This document shows, piece by piece, positions 49,307 through 58,563 of a stretch of DNA of 64,000 bases. Position numbers and translations under genes: made by a program. Below the pieces are notes generated by a model, which did not search any database, was not told where the DNA came from, and saw only the letters and a program-made list of their open reading frames with translations. This stretch comes from Phocaeicola sartorii JCM 17136 = DSM 21941 (GTDB taxonomy: Bacteria > Bacteroidota > Bacteroidia > Bacteroidales > Bacteroidaceae): the NCBI RefSeq assembly GCF_000614185.1, contig NZ_BAKM01000023.1, forward strand, positions 32,054 to 96,053, written 5' to 3'. Every line of letters begins with the position of its first letter. The stretch's first letter is position 1.

Positions 49307-52249
49307 TTATTTAAAGATGTCGTATTTAAAGCCGATGTATGCAGCCGAACCATAGTATTCAACTCTGGACGGATAGTTCGTTATATCACGACGTTTACGA
49401 TCGGAAGATTGTGTAAAGTTGGATAAAGTAGCATACAGAGAGAATTGTCTGGTCAAACTATATTTCAACTGCATATCCCATTTCACGAATGGACGCGTAG
49501 ATTCCACATCAGCTGCATCTTGGCGGTGCTGTTCTGCAATCAACACTCCGTCTTGATAGTTGCAAGATATTCTGCCTGAGAATTTTTTGTAATCATATCC
49601 CAAAGAAACGTTGAATAGTAGGGAAGGTTGCTTTAACAACCGGTCTGTATATATAATGTCAGAGTTGGTTGGAAGGAATGGCTTCTCAGTACCTCCAGGA
49701 GTAAAATCCGGATTTTTAATTCTTGACTTCAACGTTTCAAAGTAGTTCATTTTAGAATCCATAAGGGTAAGATTAGCACTGAATACCACACCTTTCATGA
49801 AATTCCTCATTTTGCGGAACTGCAGTTGCAAATCAAATTCCAATCCTTTCAACGTTGCATTATATGGACTATTTAAAGGATAGGTAATGCTACCACCTGA
49901 CAAACTCATAGGTAAGTCAAAATTAGCAGGATCCGTCACTGTACCATTCAACATATAGGCAGAGCGAGTATAAGTAAAGTTTTTAATATCTTTATAAAAT
50001 CCACTAATAGTAAACAGCCCATAATCCGGTTGATAGAACGTCAATATAACATCATAATTTCGAGATAAAGCAGGCTTTAAATTAGTACGGCTCCATGTTA
50101 CTTCATTCACATTCGGTTTTATGATTGTTCGTGGAGCAAGAAGATTATAATCAGGTCTTGATAGTGTTTCAGTGTATGCCAGCCTGATGTCCATCCAATT
50201 TGTTGGCTTTACACGCAAATGGATTTGTGGTAGCCAATATCCATATTTGTCGGAATCATTACTCTTTTCATATTCAAACTCATGTTCTTTTTCTTCATTG
50301 TCAGGAACATTAGAGCCACTGTATGCATTGTACTTCAGGTGAGAAAAATCATAGCGTACACCTGGTATAAATGTAACATACTTGCCAAAATTTATTTCAC
50401 CCATAATATATCCTGCCCAAAGATTCTCATTCCCATCATAGTCTTTTAGGATTTTTGTAGTAAGGATCTTACCATATATATCTTGGTTTATATTATAAAA
50501 GTTTCTCATGGCATTATGATCCAGTGCAAAATTAATGCATAAGTCCTTATACTTATTGTTTAAAAAATCATGAGGCTTATAATCAGCGTCTAAGAAATCA
50601 GTGATACCTATATAGGTATTTTTGAAAGATGATGGAGTTAAATCAGGCATATTCTCGAATACCGGATCAGCTCCTTCAGACAAATCCATACGTCTATATC
50701 TACGAGCAGTTTCAAGACTTCTCTCTTTTTGACGGAATTTTCCACCGATTTTAATGTATCCATTGACCTTTTCGCCGAAACTAAAAGGCTTCTTTAAATC
50801 TAGCCATGCACTGTATTCTGTTTCTTTGGCAAACTCTGTGTTAAAAATAGTTTCATACAGATAGTATTGTGTAAGATCATCTTCTTTAACGAATTTAGAA
50901 TTAGCTATTAAATAAGGAGGTTGATAAGATAATGCATCGATATCGGCTGTAAAGGGGGCATTCAGCCGGAATTGCATTTGGTGATCGTATGGGGTTCTTG
51001 TGCGCGAGCTACTACGTCCCACTCCGAGATTCAAAGTTGCTCCCAAAACATTGAAATCGCCTTGCAACATATTGGTAATATTGGTATTATGTGAATTACG
51101 GTCTGTTTGTTGAAATCTCAATCGGGTTCCTTCTAAATCATAACGTTTTTGACGAATATCACGATCTCTGTTCATTCTACTAAAGAGATTAGACATTTTG
51201 AGTTTAGACCCTTTTCCCAAGTCGAAATCCATATTCAGGTTTACATTAAAGCGTTGACGCTTTTCTAAATTTGATTCCAGACTAACCCCTGTAATCCATG
51301 GTTTCGTGTAATCAAACCCAGGAGTAGGCGTATTGCCATTTACTTTATAAGCTGCATTAAATGTATCATTGCTCCGGTCTGTCTGGTCAGCACTTGCGGT
51401 AAATATGACACCTAATCTTTCGTTAAAAAATCGATTGCTCGCCATGATACCACCTTTATATCGCCCCATTCCATTAATTTGTGAATGGTAGCCTGTTTCT
51501 CCGGTTACATTAAGTTTGAAGTCTCTTGGGGCATCTTTCATTATTAGGTTTACTGTTCCTCCCAATCCGTCGGCATCCTTGTCGGCCGTACTGGCTTTCA
51601 ATACTTCAGCCCCAGCAATCATGTCCGGTGAAATCATATTCAAGTCAGTACTCCGATCGGTGCTACTTGTTGATGGCGCATTCATACCGTTAATAGCTAT
51701 CGAGTTATACTTAGGATCCAAACCACGTATGATGATTTTTTGACCCTCTCCTCCATCACGCTGGATCATTAAACCGGGAAGACGACCAATAGCATCAGCA
51801 ACATTTACATCAGGAAGTTCATGCAACTTTTCTTCAGATACAGCATTCATAATACCAGTTGCATTTAACTGACTTTTAATTGCCGCTGTCTGCCCTTTGG
51901 CTTGAGCACTGATCACTACTTCCTTCAACATATGATTATCCGGACGCATAACGAGGTTCAGTGTCTTCACTTCATTAGATTTAAGATCTATATCAAAGTC
52001 TTGTGTCTGATATCCAATGAAAGAGAATTGGATTGTCTGCTTGCCTTTAGGTATAAATAAGGTATATTGCCCATTGGCATCTGTTATTGTTCCCTTATTC
52101 GACCCTTTTAGCATGACAGTTGCGCCAATTAAGAAGTCTTTAGTCTCATTATCTGTGACAACACCCGTAATTGTAGCATTTTGGGCCACTAGATTTCCTC
52201 CTACATATAGGAATAATAATAAGATAAGCAATCTTGTCTTCATAAGCAT
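49307..52249 (-). CDS. TonB-dependent receptor of the non-SusC (Caulobacter-type) group
   Basis: Outer-membrane importer of 980 residues, intact. Signal peptide ends NLVAQN. CarboxypepD_reg-like domain (ATITGVVTDNETKDFLIGATV), then the plug with ADAIGRLPGLMIQRDGG and DKDADGLGGTVNLIMKD, a pattern of receptors for oligosaccharides in Caulobacter and Xanthomonas rather than SusC. The barrel ends YIGFKYDIFK. No SusD gene is adjacent; a beta-helix lipoprotein follows 27 nt later. First gene of the minus-strand operon, so it should be its most strongly expressed product. Likely imports oligosaccharides made by a surface lyase. Confidence 0.92.
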   Translation of the reverse strand: MLMKTRLLILLLFLYVGGNLVAQNATITGVVTDNETKDFLIGATVMLKGSNKGTITDANGQYTLFIPKGKQTIQFSFIGYQTQDFDIDLKSNEVKTLNLVMRPDNHMLKEVVISAQAKGQTAAIKSQLNATGIMNAVSEEKLHELPDVNVADAIGRLPGLMIQRDGGEGQKIIIRGLDPKYNSIAINGMNAPSTSSTDRSTDLNMISPDMIAGAEVLKASTADKDADGLGGTVNLIMKDAPRDFKLNVTGETGYHSQINGMGRYKGGIMASNRFFNERLGVIFTASADQTDRSNDTFNAAYKVNGNTPTPGFDYTKPWITGVSLESNLEKRQRFNVNLNMDFDLGKGSKLKMSNLFSRMNRDRDIRQKRYDLEGTRLRFQQTDRNSHNTNITNMLQGDFNVLGATLNLGVGRSSSRTRTPYDHQMQFRLNAPFTADIDALSYQPPYLIANSKFVKEDDLTQYYLYETIFNTEFAKETEYSAWLDLKKPFSFGEKVNGYIKIGGKFRQKERSLETARRYRRMDLSEGADPVFENMPDLTPSSFKNTYIGITDFLDADYKPHDFLNNKYKDLCINFALDHNAMRNFYNINQDIYGKILTTKILKDYDGNENLWAGYIMGEINFGKYVTFIPGVRYDFSHLKYNAYSGSNVPDNEEKEHEFEYEKSNDSDKYGYWLPQIHLRVKPTNWMDIRLAYTETLSRPDYNLLAPRTIIKPNVNEVTWSRTNLKPALSRNYDVILTFYQPDYGLFTISGFYKDIKNFTYTRSAYMLNGTVTDPANFDLPMSLSGGSITYPLNSPYNATLKGLEFDLQLQFRKMRNFMKGVVFSANLTLMDSKMNYFETLKSRIKNPDFTPGGTEKPFLPTNSDIIYTDRLLKQPSLLFNVSLGYDYKKFSGRISCNYQDGVLIAEQHRQDAADVESTRPFVKWDMQLKYSLTRQFSLYATLSNFTQSSDRKRRDITNYPSRVEYYGSAAYIGFKYDIFK

Positions 52250-52271
52250 ATAAAATTTAATGGTTATATCG

Positions 52272-52279
52272 CAAATTTA
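52272..52279 (-). promoter_or_regulatory. Candidate -7 box for the TonB receptor operon
   Basis: On the minus strand TAAATTTG fits TAnnTTTG, 23 bases upstream of the start codon. No -33 box is evident, in keeping with activation by the facing regulator. Confidence 0.5.
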
Positions 52280-52601
52280 ATGGTTAATTAATTGGGAGAT
52301 GTTGAAAATAAAAGCAATATATATATATTACTGTCCTTTTATTGGCAAAAACGACTAAAAACTGGTCAGAAAATGTAGAATATCTGGTCAAGAGTATATC
52401 TTAAAGCTTTCAAAATACCTTTTGCATATCATTAGTGTCCACTAAAAAAATCGCAATAGTTCTTTGAAATATTTGAAAATTAGCTGGTTGTTAGAGAAAA
52501 TAGAGTCAACGGACTTGAACTTGTATCTTTGCAGTCATAAAACTATAAACTTTTCTCACAGAAGCATACAATTCTTTTTTGTAACCAAATATCACGCAAA
52601 A
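52280..52601. other. AT-rich intergenic region at the right edge of the island
   Basis: No gene. It contains a (AT)-repeat near 52317-52330 and a plus-strand TATCTTTG at 52524-52531, about 70 bases before the phage-like gene scar. The sequence TGTCCACTAAAAAAATCG near 52436 looks like the sort of end found on insertion elements, but no transposase or paired end is visible. Confidence 0.4.
52524..52531 (+). promoter_or_regulatory. Candidate -7 box upstream of the phage-like scar
   Basis: TATCTTTG, a strong match to TAnnTTTG, 71 bases before the ATG at 52602. No -33 box is recognised at the right distance. Confidence 0.5.
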
Positions 52602-52816
52602 ATGGAAGATAAGAATCTTACGCTGGAGTAGGAAGCCCAGATTAAGGAGAAAGCGGCCGCGCTGAAGGCCGAGAAAAAATCCGCAAAGTCTATCCGATGG
52701 TTGTGTCCGGCGATAAGGACTGCGGCAAGAAGGAGTTCTACGTCGCTTACATGGGCGAACCGACCTTCCCGCAGTTCTCGAAGTTCATGGCGGTTTTGGA
52801 GAGGAGAAAAAATTGA
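52602..52816 (+). pseudogene. Scar of a small phage-like gene with an in-frame TAG and a frame break
   Basis: ATG at 52602 opens MEDKNLTLE, then TAG at 52629, then EAQIKEKAAALKAEKK in the same frame. Adding one A to the A-run near 52674-52679 continues as IRKVYPMVVSGDKDCGKKEF and VAYMGEPTFPQFSKFMA to a stop at 52816, giving about 71 residues. The segment is clearly GC-richer than its surroundings. The Lys/Glu-rich start and the EPTFPQF region recall small proteins of Bacteroides prophages or conjugative elements, but I cannot name the family. Probably a leftover of an inserted element. Confidence 0.5.
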
Positions 52817-52970
52817 GGAAGAGTGATGCTAGATTAAAATAATCGCTACCTTTGTCCTGTTCGACAAAGCGTACAGGTCATGAACCGAGTTATAATTTAA
52901 ATGTAAGAGTTTGATCTTCAGTATATAAAATAAAAATAGTATTTTATTTCGGTATTGTCGGGTAATCTTT

Positions 52971-52978
52971 TATCTTTG
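52971..52978 (+). promoter_or_regulatory. -7 box of the methyltransferase-like gene
   Basis: TATCTTTG at 25 bases before the ATG at 53003. It shows that in-frame codons upstream of it (from 52955) are not translated. Confidence 0.7.
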
Positions 52979-53002
52979 TGTCACTTAATAAAGCTGAGAA
53001 AT

Positions 53003-53626
53003 ATGTTTTTTCTTCATCGTATATGGAATTGGTGCAGTCGTTTCCGTCATCGTTGTGGTTACGGAGTACACTCTCCGTCTGATTTTTTTCTGATTACTTC
53101 TGTCGTTTATGAAAAATATCACTACTATGCTTATCGGGTATTGAAAGAAAGGGGATTTCCTGCTTATTTACCACATTATCGAAGAAAAGTGAACCGTTTA
53201 CTATTCCGGTTGGTTAATTATTTCAGACCAAAGTCATTGATTGAAGTGGGGATTGGTAATGGGGCATCCATAGGATATATGCGGGCTGCGTGTCATACTA
53301 TGGACTCCGTCACCTTGAAAGGCAGGGATTGGACAAAGACCTCTCGCCAACTGGAGGAGAAACTGTCGGAGGTGCATACATTAGATTGTCTGCATATAGG
53401 GCATACTCCTTTTTATAAAGAAGTTTTTGAACTGGTACTTCCTTATGCCGGACCTCGCAGCTGCTTTATTGTCGGAGGAATTCATGAGTCGAGGGAAAAA
53501 CGGAAATGGTGGGAGCAAATTGTAGCCAGTGAGTCGACGGGTATCACTTTTGATTTATATGACATAGGATTGGTCTTTTTTGATAAAGCAAGGTATAAAC
53601 AGCATTATATTGTAAATTTCTTATAA
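53003..53626 (+). CDS. SAM-dependent methyltransferase-like protein
   Basis: 207 residues from [11 protein letters not shown]. The ATG at 53003 is chosen because the -7 promoter box lies between it and the earlier in-frame codon at 52955. The core shows a Rossmann-like strand-loop [16 protein letters not shown], the glycine-rich SAM-binding motif of class I methyltransferases. A second strand reads [17 protein letters not shown]. Catalytic motifs beyond this are weak, so it may be a degenerate or non-enzymatic member. The N-terminus is basic and aromatic ([16 protein letters not shown]), a pattern seen in a conserved uncharacterised Bacteroidetes family. It precedes the cobalamin gene by 8 nt, probably in one operon. 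Confidence 0.7.
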   Translation: MFFLHRIWNWCSRFRHRCGYGVHSPSDFFLITSVVYEKYHYYAYRVLKERGFPAYLPHYRRKVNRLLFRLVNYFRPKSLIEVGIGNGASIGYMRAACHTMDSVTLKGRDWTKTSRQLEEKLSEVHTLDCLHIGHTPFYKEVFELVLPYAGPRSCFIVGGIHESREKRKWWEQIVASESTGITFDLYDIGLVFFDKARYKQHYIVNFL

Positions 53627-53634
53627 CTGGAATC

Positions 53635-54198
53635 ATGAAGAAAAGTATGATATACACCAAAACAGGTGATAAGGGAACCACATCATTGGTAGGTGGAACC
53701 CGGGTGCCGAAAACGCATATACGGCTTGAGGCCTATGGCACAGTAGATGAACTGAATTCCCATTTGGGACTGTTGCAAACGTATCTGGCGGACGAGGAGG
53801 ATAAGAAAATCATTTTTCATGTACAAAATAAATTATTCTCAGTCGGTTCGTATCTGGCAACGGATCAGGCACAGACCAAGTTGCGTATGGAAAGTCGTAT
53901 AGAGGATGAAGATATCCGGATGTTGGAGCAGGCTATTGACGTAATAGACAATGAGCTTCCTCCTTTGAATGCTTTTATTCTGCCGGGAGGTGATCGTGGA
54001 GCAGCCGTTGGGCACATTTGCCGGACGGTGTGCCGTCGTGCCGAACGACGCATTCTTGCGCTGGCTGAGGAATGTGACATAGATGTCCGTGTAACAGCAT
54101 TTGTCAACCGTTTATCTGATTATTTATTCATTTTGGCCCGAAAGTTAAATCAATTAACTAAAACAGAAGAAATTTATTGGGATAAAAGTTGCAAATGA
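53635..54198 (+). CDS. Cob(I)alamin adenosyltransferase, PduO type
   Basis: Transfers the adenosyl group of ATP to cob(I)alamin, making adenosylcobalamin, or acts on its cobyrinic precursor. 187 residues, intact. The family's ATP-binding N-terminus is clear ([15 protein letters not shown], residues 6-20). [16 protein letters not shown] and the C-terminal blocks [26 protein letters not shown] and [13 protein letters not shown] follow. Cytoplasmic trimer in known members. The ATG at 53635 is used; MIYTKTGD four codons later is possible. Confidence 0.95.
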   Translation: MKKSMIYTKTGDKGTTSLVGGTRVPKTHIRLEAYGTVDELNSHLGLLQTYLADEEDKKIIFHVQNKLFSVGSYLATDQAQTKLRMESRIEDEDIRMLEQAIDVIDNELPPLNAFILPGGDRGAAVGHICRTVCRRAERRILALAEECDIDVRVTAFVNRLSDYLFILARKLNQLTKTEEIYWDKSCK

Positions 54199-54218
54199 AA
54201 TAATTTATTATACTTTTG
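54189..54218 (+). promoter_or_regulatory. Promoter of the DUF2795 gene
   Basis: TTG at 54189-54191, 19 bases, then TACTTTTG at 54211-54218. It overlaps the stop of the adenosyltransferase gene and places transcription start after 54218, so translation starts at 54270 rather than at earlier in-frame codons. Confidence 0.75.
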
Positions 54219-54269
54219 CGACTAATTAGAGAACGAAAGAAAAGTATTTACTTTAAAAATAAGGAAACT

Positions 54270-54491
54270 ATGTACTGGACATTAGAATTGGCCTCGAAGT
54301 TAGAGGATGCTCCCTGGCCTGCTACGAAGGATGAGTTGATTGACTATGCAATGCGTTCGGGTGCTCCGTTGGAAGTGATCGAAAATTTGCAGGAAATGGA
54401 AGATGAAGGCGAAATCTATGAAAGTATAGAAGACATTTGGCCGGATTATCCGAGCAAGGAGGATTTCTTTTTCAACGAAGAGGAATATTAG
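54270..54491 (+). CDS. Small DUF2795 family protein
   Basis: 73 residues, very acidic, no signal peptide or membrane segment. The start MYWTLELASK at 54270 follows AAGGAAACT and lies downstream of the promoter. The pattern WPATKDELIDYAMRSGAPLEVIENLQEMEDEGE matches the DUF2795 helix bundle, where the WPATKxEL motif is typical. Conserved across Bacteroidales, function unknown. Followed by a good terminator, so it is probably a single-gene transcript. Confidence 0.85.
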   Translation: MYWTLELASKLEDAPWPATKDELIDYAMRSGAPLEVIENLQEMEDEGEIYESIEDIWPDYPSKEDFFFNEEEY

Positions 54492-54502
54492 AAAAAACAT
54501 AG

Positions 54503-54535
54503 CGGACAGAATCTTTGGTTCTGTCCGTTTTTATT
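54503..54535 (+). terminator. Terminator of the DUF2795 gene
   Basis: CGGACAGAA (54503-54511) pairs with TTCTGTCCG (54519-54527), followed by TTTTTATTTT. Confidence 0.92.
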
Positions 54536-54623
54536 TTGATTATTTATCTATAGGGAGGGTTCGTCAAGAAGGTTGATATGTAACTTTCCTGATAAATTGA
54601 ACATTTAGCAGAGAAAAAGTGTT

Positions 54624-54631
54624 TATCTTTG
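54624..54631 (+). promoter_or_regulatory. -7 box of the outer-membrane barrel gene
   Basis: TATCTTTG, 26 bases before the ATG at 54657. A TTG at 54597-54599 is slightly too far for a good -33 box. Confidence 0.7.
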
Positions 54632-54656
54632 TGGCGTAAACTAAAAATAGACAAAC

Positions 54657-55265
54657 ATGAAAAAGATTATTAGTGTATTCATGGTAGCTGTATGTTTGAT
54701 GATGGCTGCTCCTGCTCAGGCTCAGTTGCACTTTGGTGTAAAGGGTGGTTTGAACCTGTCAAAGGTTAGTTTCTCGAAATCAGATTTAAAAGGAGATAAT
54801 AAAACCGGTTGGTTCATTGGTCCGATGGCTGAATTCACTCTGCCCATTATTGGGATTGGTGCGGATGTTGCGGCTTTGTATTCACAGACAGAACTGGCTG
54901 CAAAGGGATATTCCACCGATGCAAAACTGAAAACGATTGAGATTCCGGTAAATTTGAAATGGTCTTTCGGACTTGGAAGCATGTTGGGTGCTTATATTGC
55001 TGCCGGGCCTCAGTTCGGTTTCAATATTGGTAATAAGAAAGGATTTATGAATTATGATCTGAAGAAGAACAACACCAGCTTCAATGTGGGGGCAGGTGTG
55101 AAACTGATCCGCCATTTACAGCTTGGCTTGAATTATAATTTTGCTTTGGGACATACTGCCACTCTTTATGCTGACTCTAATATAATCCTTGATGGTAAAC
55201 CACTTACTCAGGATGTGAAGATAAAGAACAACACTTGGCAAGTTTCTTTGGCATACTTGTTCTAG
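54657..55265 (+). CDS. Outer-membrane beta-barrel protein (PorT/OmpW-like)
   Basis: 202 residues, intact. Signal peptide MKKIISVFMVAVCLMMAAPAQAQ, then alternating beta strands with turn residues (LHFGVKGGLNLSKVSF, GAYIAAGPQFGFNIG, LGLNYNFALGHTATL). It ends WQVSLAYLF, an aromatic C-terminus typical of barrels recognised by the assembly machinery. It fits the 'outer membrane beta-barrel' family (PF13568 type) common in Bacteroidetes. Eight strands are likely. The specific role, a small porin or structural protein, is unknown. It has its own promoter and terminator. Confidence 0.88.
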   Translation: MKKIISVFMVAVCLMMAAPAQAQLHFGVKGGLNLSKVSFSKSDLKGDNKTGWFIGPMAEFTLPIIGIGADVAALYSQTELAAKGYSTDAKLKTIEIPVNLKWSFGLGSMLGAYIAAGPQFGFNIGNKKGFMNYDLKKNNTSFNVGAGVKLIRHLQLGLNYNFALGHTATLYADSNIILDGKPLTQDVKIKNNTWQVSLAYLF

Positions 55266-55287
55266 ACAACCTTATTTAATAAAAGAT

Positions 55288-55326
55288 AAAAAGGAGGCAT
55301 TCTTCACTGAATGCCTCCTTTTTTGT
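55288..55326 (+). terminator. Terminator of the barrel gene
   Basis: AAAAAGGAGGCATTC (55288-55302) pairs with GAATGCCTCCTTTTTT (55309-55324) around a six-base loop. It is a strong intrinsic terminator, A/T-symmetrical and so able to work in both directions. Confidence 0.95.
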
Positions 55327-55337
55327 AATTTTGCACC

Positions 55338-57798
55338 ATGAAAAAGTTCGTAGATGTCATAGTGCCTTGCCTATTGCCAGCCAATACACTTATTCCCTTC
55401 CCCAAGAGATGGAAGAGAGGGTACAGATTGGTTGTCGGGTCGTTGTTCCGTTTGGAAAGAAAAAGTTCTATACGGCAATAGTGACCCATGTGCATTATGC
55501 AGCCCCGGAAGGGTATGAGACGAAGGATATAGCTGAAGTGCTGGACTCATCTCCGATATTGTTGCCAAAACAGTATGAGTTCTGGCAATGGCTGGCGGAG
55601 TATTATCTTTGTACATTGGGCGATGTGTACAAGGCGGCTATCCCCTCGGGCATGAAATTGGAAAGTGAAACGCTGGTGGAATATAATCCCGATTTTGAGG
55701 CCGCCGCACCGTTGCCGGAGAAAGAGCAGAAAATTCTGGATTTGTTGAGCCGGGATACAGAGCAGTGCGTAACCCAGTTGGAAAAGGCCAGCGGACTGAA
55801 AAATGTGCTGACTGTTATCAAGTCTTTGTTGGACAAGGAGGCCATCTTTGTCAAAGAGGAACTGAAACGTAACTATAAACCACGTACTGAGGCAAGGGTG
55901 AAATTGGCGAACGAAGAGGCGGATGAGGCTTACTTGCAAAGGTTGTTCAATGAACTGTCACGGCTCCCAGGCAATTGATGATGTTGATGAAGTATGTGGA
56001 ATTATCCAGCTGGGTAACCAAGGGGTATGCTTTAAAGGAAGTGACAAAGAAAGAGTTGTTTGAAAAGTCGGGAGGTTCTGCGGCCGTTTTTAACGGATTG
56101 GTTGAAAAGAAAATCTTTGAGGTTTATTATCAGGAGATAGGGCGGTTGGATAAAGGGATCTGGGATACCGGTGATATAAATCCGCTGAATATTGCACAGC
56201 AACAGGCCTATAGTAACATTCTTCAATGCTTCAGAGAGAAAAATGTGTGTCTTCTGCATGGCGTCACGTCCAGCGGCAAGACGGAAATTTATATCCACCT
56301 TATTCAGGAAGTGCTGAAAACAGGAAAACAAGTCTTGTATCTGCTTCCTGAAATCGCATTGACCACTCAGATTACCCAACGTTTGAAAAGGGTGTTCGGG
56401 CATCGGCTGGGTATTTATCATTCCAAGTTCCCGGATGCCGAGCGGGTGGAGATCTGGCAGAAACAGTTGGGAGAGGAGAGTTATGATGTGATTCTCGGAG
56501 TTCGTTCCTCTATCTTTTTGCCTTTTCGTAACTTGGGGCTGGTCATCATAGATGAGGAACACGAGAATACGTATAAACAGCAAGACCCTGCCCCACGTTA
56601 CCATGCCCGTAGTTCGGCCATCATGCTGGCGTCTATGTTCAAGGCAAAGGTCTTGTTGGGAACAGCTACGCCCAGTGTGGAAACCTATTTCAATGCCACT
56701 TCCGGCAAATATGGCTTGGTGGAATTAAAAGAAAGATATAAAGATATCCGGCTTCCTCATATAGAACGGGTTGACATCAAGGAACTGGCGCATCAGAAGC
56801 GGATGCAGGGACCTTTCTCACCGGCATTGGTCAAGCAGATAAAAGAGGCATTGGAGCGTAAGGAGCAAGTGATCCTGTTCCAGAACCGTCGCGGTTTCGC
56901 TCCGATGATAGAATGTCATACCTGCGGCTGGGTGCCTAAATGCAAGAACTGTGATGTGAGCCTGACGTATCATAAGGGGCTGAACCAGCTGACTTGCCAT
57001 TACTGCGGATATACCTATCAAGTTCCCCGTTCCTGCCCGGCGTGCGGCGGAGTGGAATTGATGCATCGCGGTTTCGGAACGGAGCGTATAGAAGATGATA
57101 TAAAACTGATATTCCCCGAGGCGAAAGTTGCCCGGATGGACTTGGATACCACCCGTACCCGTACCGCATACGAGAAAATTATCGCAGATTTTGAACAGGG
57201 AAAGACCGATATACTGATTGGCACCCAGATGGTGTCCAAAGGCTTGGATTTTGACCATGTCAGTGTGGTGGGGATTTTGAATGCGGATACCATGCTGAAT
57301 TACCCGGATTTCCGGAGCTATGAGCGTGCTTTCCAACTGATGGCCCAGGTGGCAGGGCGTGCCGGGCGTAAAAATAAGCAAGGGCTGGTTATCCTTCAGA
57401 CCAAATCGCCGGACTTGCCCGTTATTCATCAAGTGATGTATAATGACTACGAGCAGTTGTATTATGACCAATTGGCAGAACGGCAGATGTTCAAATATCC
57501 GCCTTACTATCGCTTGATTTATGTATATCTGAAACACCGCAAAGAGGATGTGCTGGATTTGGCGGCGGACACCATGGCGGCACAACTTCGTTCCGGCTTG
57601 GGCGACAGGGTGCTAGGGCCGGACAAACCACCGGTTGCCCGTATCCAGACCTTATTTATAAAGAAAATGATTGTGAAAGTGGAGCAGACTGCCTCTATGG
57701 CGAAGGTGCGTGATTACTTGCTTGCCGTGCAACGTGCCATATTGGAAGATGAACGCTTCCGTTCGCTGCTGGTGTATTATGATGTAGATCCACAATAA
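55338..57798 (+). CDS. priA: Primosomal protein N', replication restart helicase PriA, two apparent frameshifts
   Basis: 3'-5' helicase that reloads the replisome at stalled forks. About 820 residues when repaired. The start MKKFVDVIVP at 55338 is in a different frame from the next codons. Adding one base near 55366 gives VPLPIASQYTYSLP, the usual PriA N-terminus. A second break near 55961 is repaired by one G (ACGGC to ACGGGC), giving SRAPRQLMMLMKY. Motifs: Walker A GVTSSGKTE, DEEH box with PAPRYHARS, GTATPS. The zinc-binding region has eight Cys (CHTCGWVPKCKNC, CHYCGY, CPACGG). Helicase motif GTQMVSKGLDFD and RxGR-type QVAGRAGR follow. Since priA is important for growth, the breaks argue for sequence error. 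Confidence 0.95.
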
Positions 57799-57846
57799 GC
57801 GGCCCCATGCAGGGGGTGATCATAGAAAAGATAAACAAGAACAAAG

Positions 57847-58556
57847 ATGAAGATAGAATTAGACGTACATACTCACACCATTGCCAGCGGGCATGCATTC
57901 AGTACTTTGCAGGAAATGGCGCAAGCTGCTGCCGGCAAGGGATTGAAAGTTTTAGGGATAACGGAACATTCGCCCGGTATCCCCGGTACTTGCCATCCTA
58001 TTTATTTTAGAAACTTGCATGTGGTTCCCCGCCGGATGTATGGCCTCGAACTATTGTTGGGGGCTGAGATCAATATTCTGGATGGACAGGGAAACCTCGA
58101 TTTGGACGAGGACTATATGAAGATGCTCGATATCCGTATTGCGGGCATCCACTCTCTATGTTATAAACATGGTACGATAGACGAGAACACCCACGGCATG
58201 GTGCAGGCTATCCGTAATCCTTTTATTCATATTATCAGCCATCCCGGAGACGGTACGGCGGCGTTGCATTTTGAACCGATGGTAGTGGCGGCCAAAGAAC
58301 ACCATACTTTATTGGAGATAAATAACAGTTCTTTAAAGCCACCCGTAACAAGCCCGATGCCCGTGAGAACAATCTCACCATTCTCCGTTTGTGCAAGAAA
58401 TATGAAGTGCCGGTCATCTTGGGAAGTGACGCGCATATTTCGTTTGATATAGCCCGTTACGATAACTTGTATGAGTTGTTGCAGCTCACCGGTTTCCCCG
58501 AGGAGCTGATCATGAACCGTGATGTAAAATCATTTAAAGAATACCTCCATTTATAG
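57847..58556 (+). CDS. PHP-domain metal-dependent phosphoesterase (YcdX-like), one apparent frameshift
   Basis: Cytoplasmic phosphatase-like protein of about 236 residues. PHP motifs are in order: LDVHTHTIASGHAFS (metal-binding His pair), GITEHSPG, AEINILD, AGIHSLCY, HIISHPGDG, and, after repair, LGSDAHIS. The frame breaks near 58339: AAAGCC should read AAAGGCC to give SLKATRNKPDAREN. Sequence then continues to the TAG at 58554. This trinuclear-metal domain is shared with YcdX and with the PHP domain of DNA polymerases. The natural substrate is unknown. It ends 7 nt before the tyrosine phosphatase gene. Confidence 0.9.
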
Positions 58557-58563
58557 ATGATAT

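Noticed and set aside
52430..52460. Possible insertion-sequence end (TGTCCACTAAAAAAATCG)
   Set aside because: No transposase, no matching inverted end and no target duplication could be found.
56818..57585. 255-codon minus-strand open frame inside priA
   Set aside because: Antisense shadow over the helicase and zinc-binding region of priA; no family resemblance.
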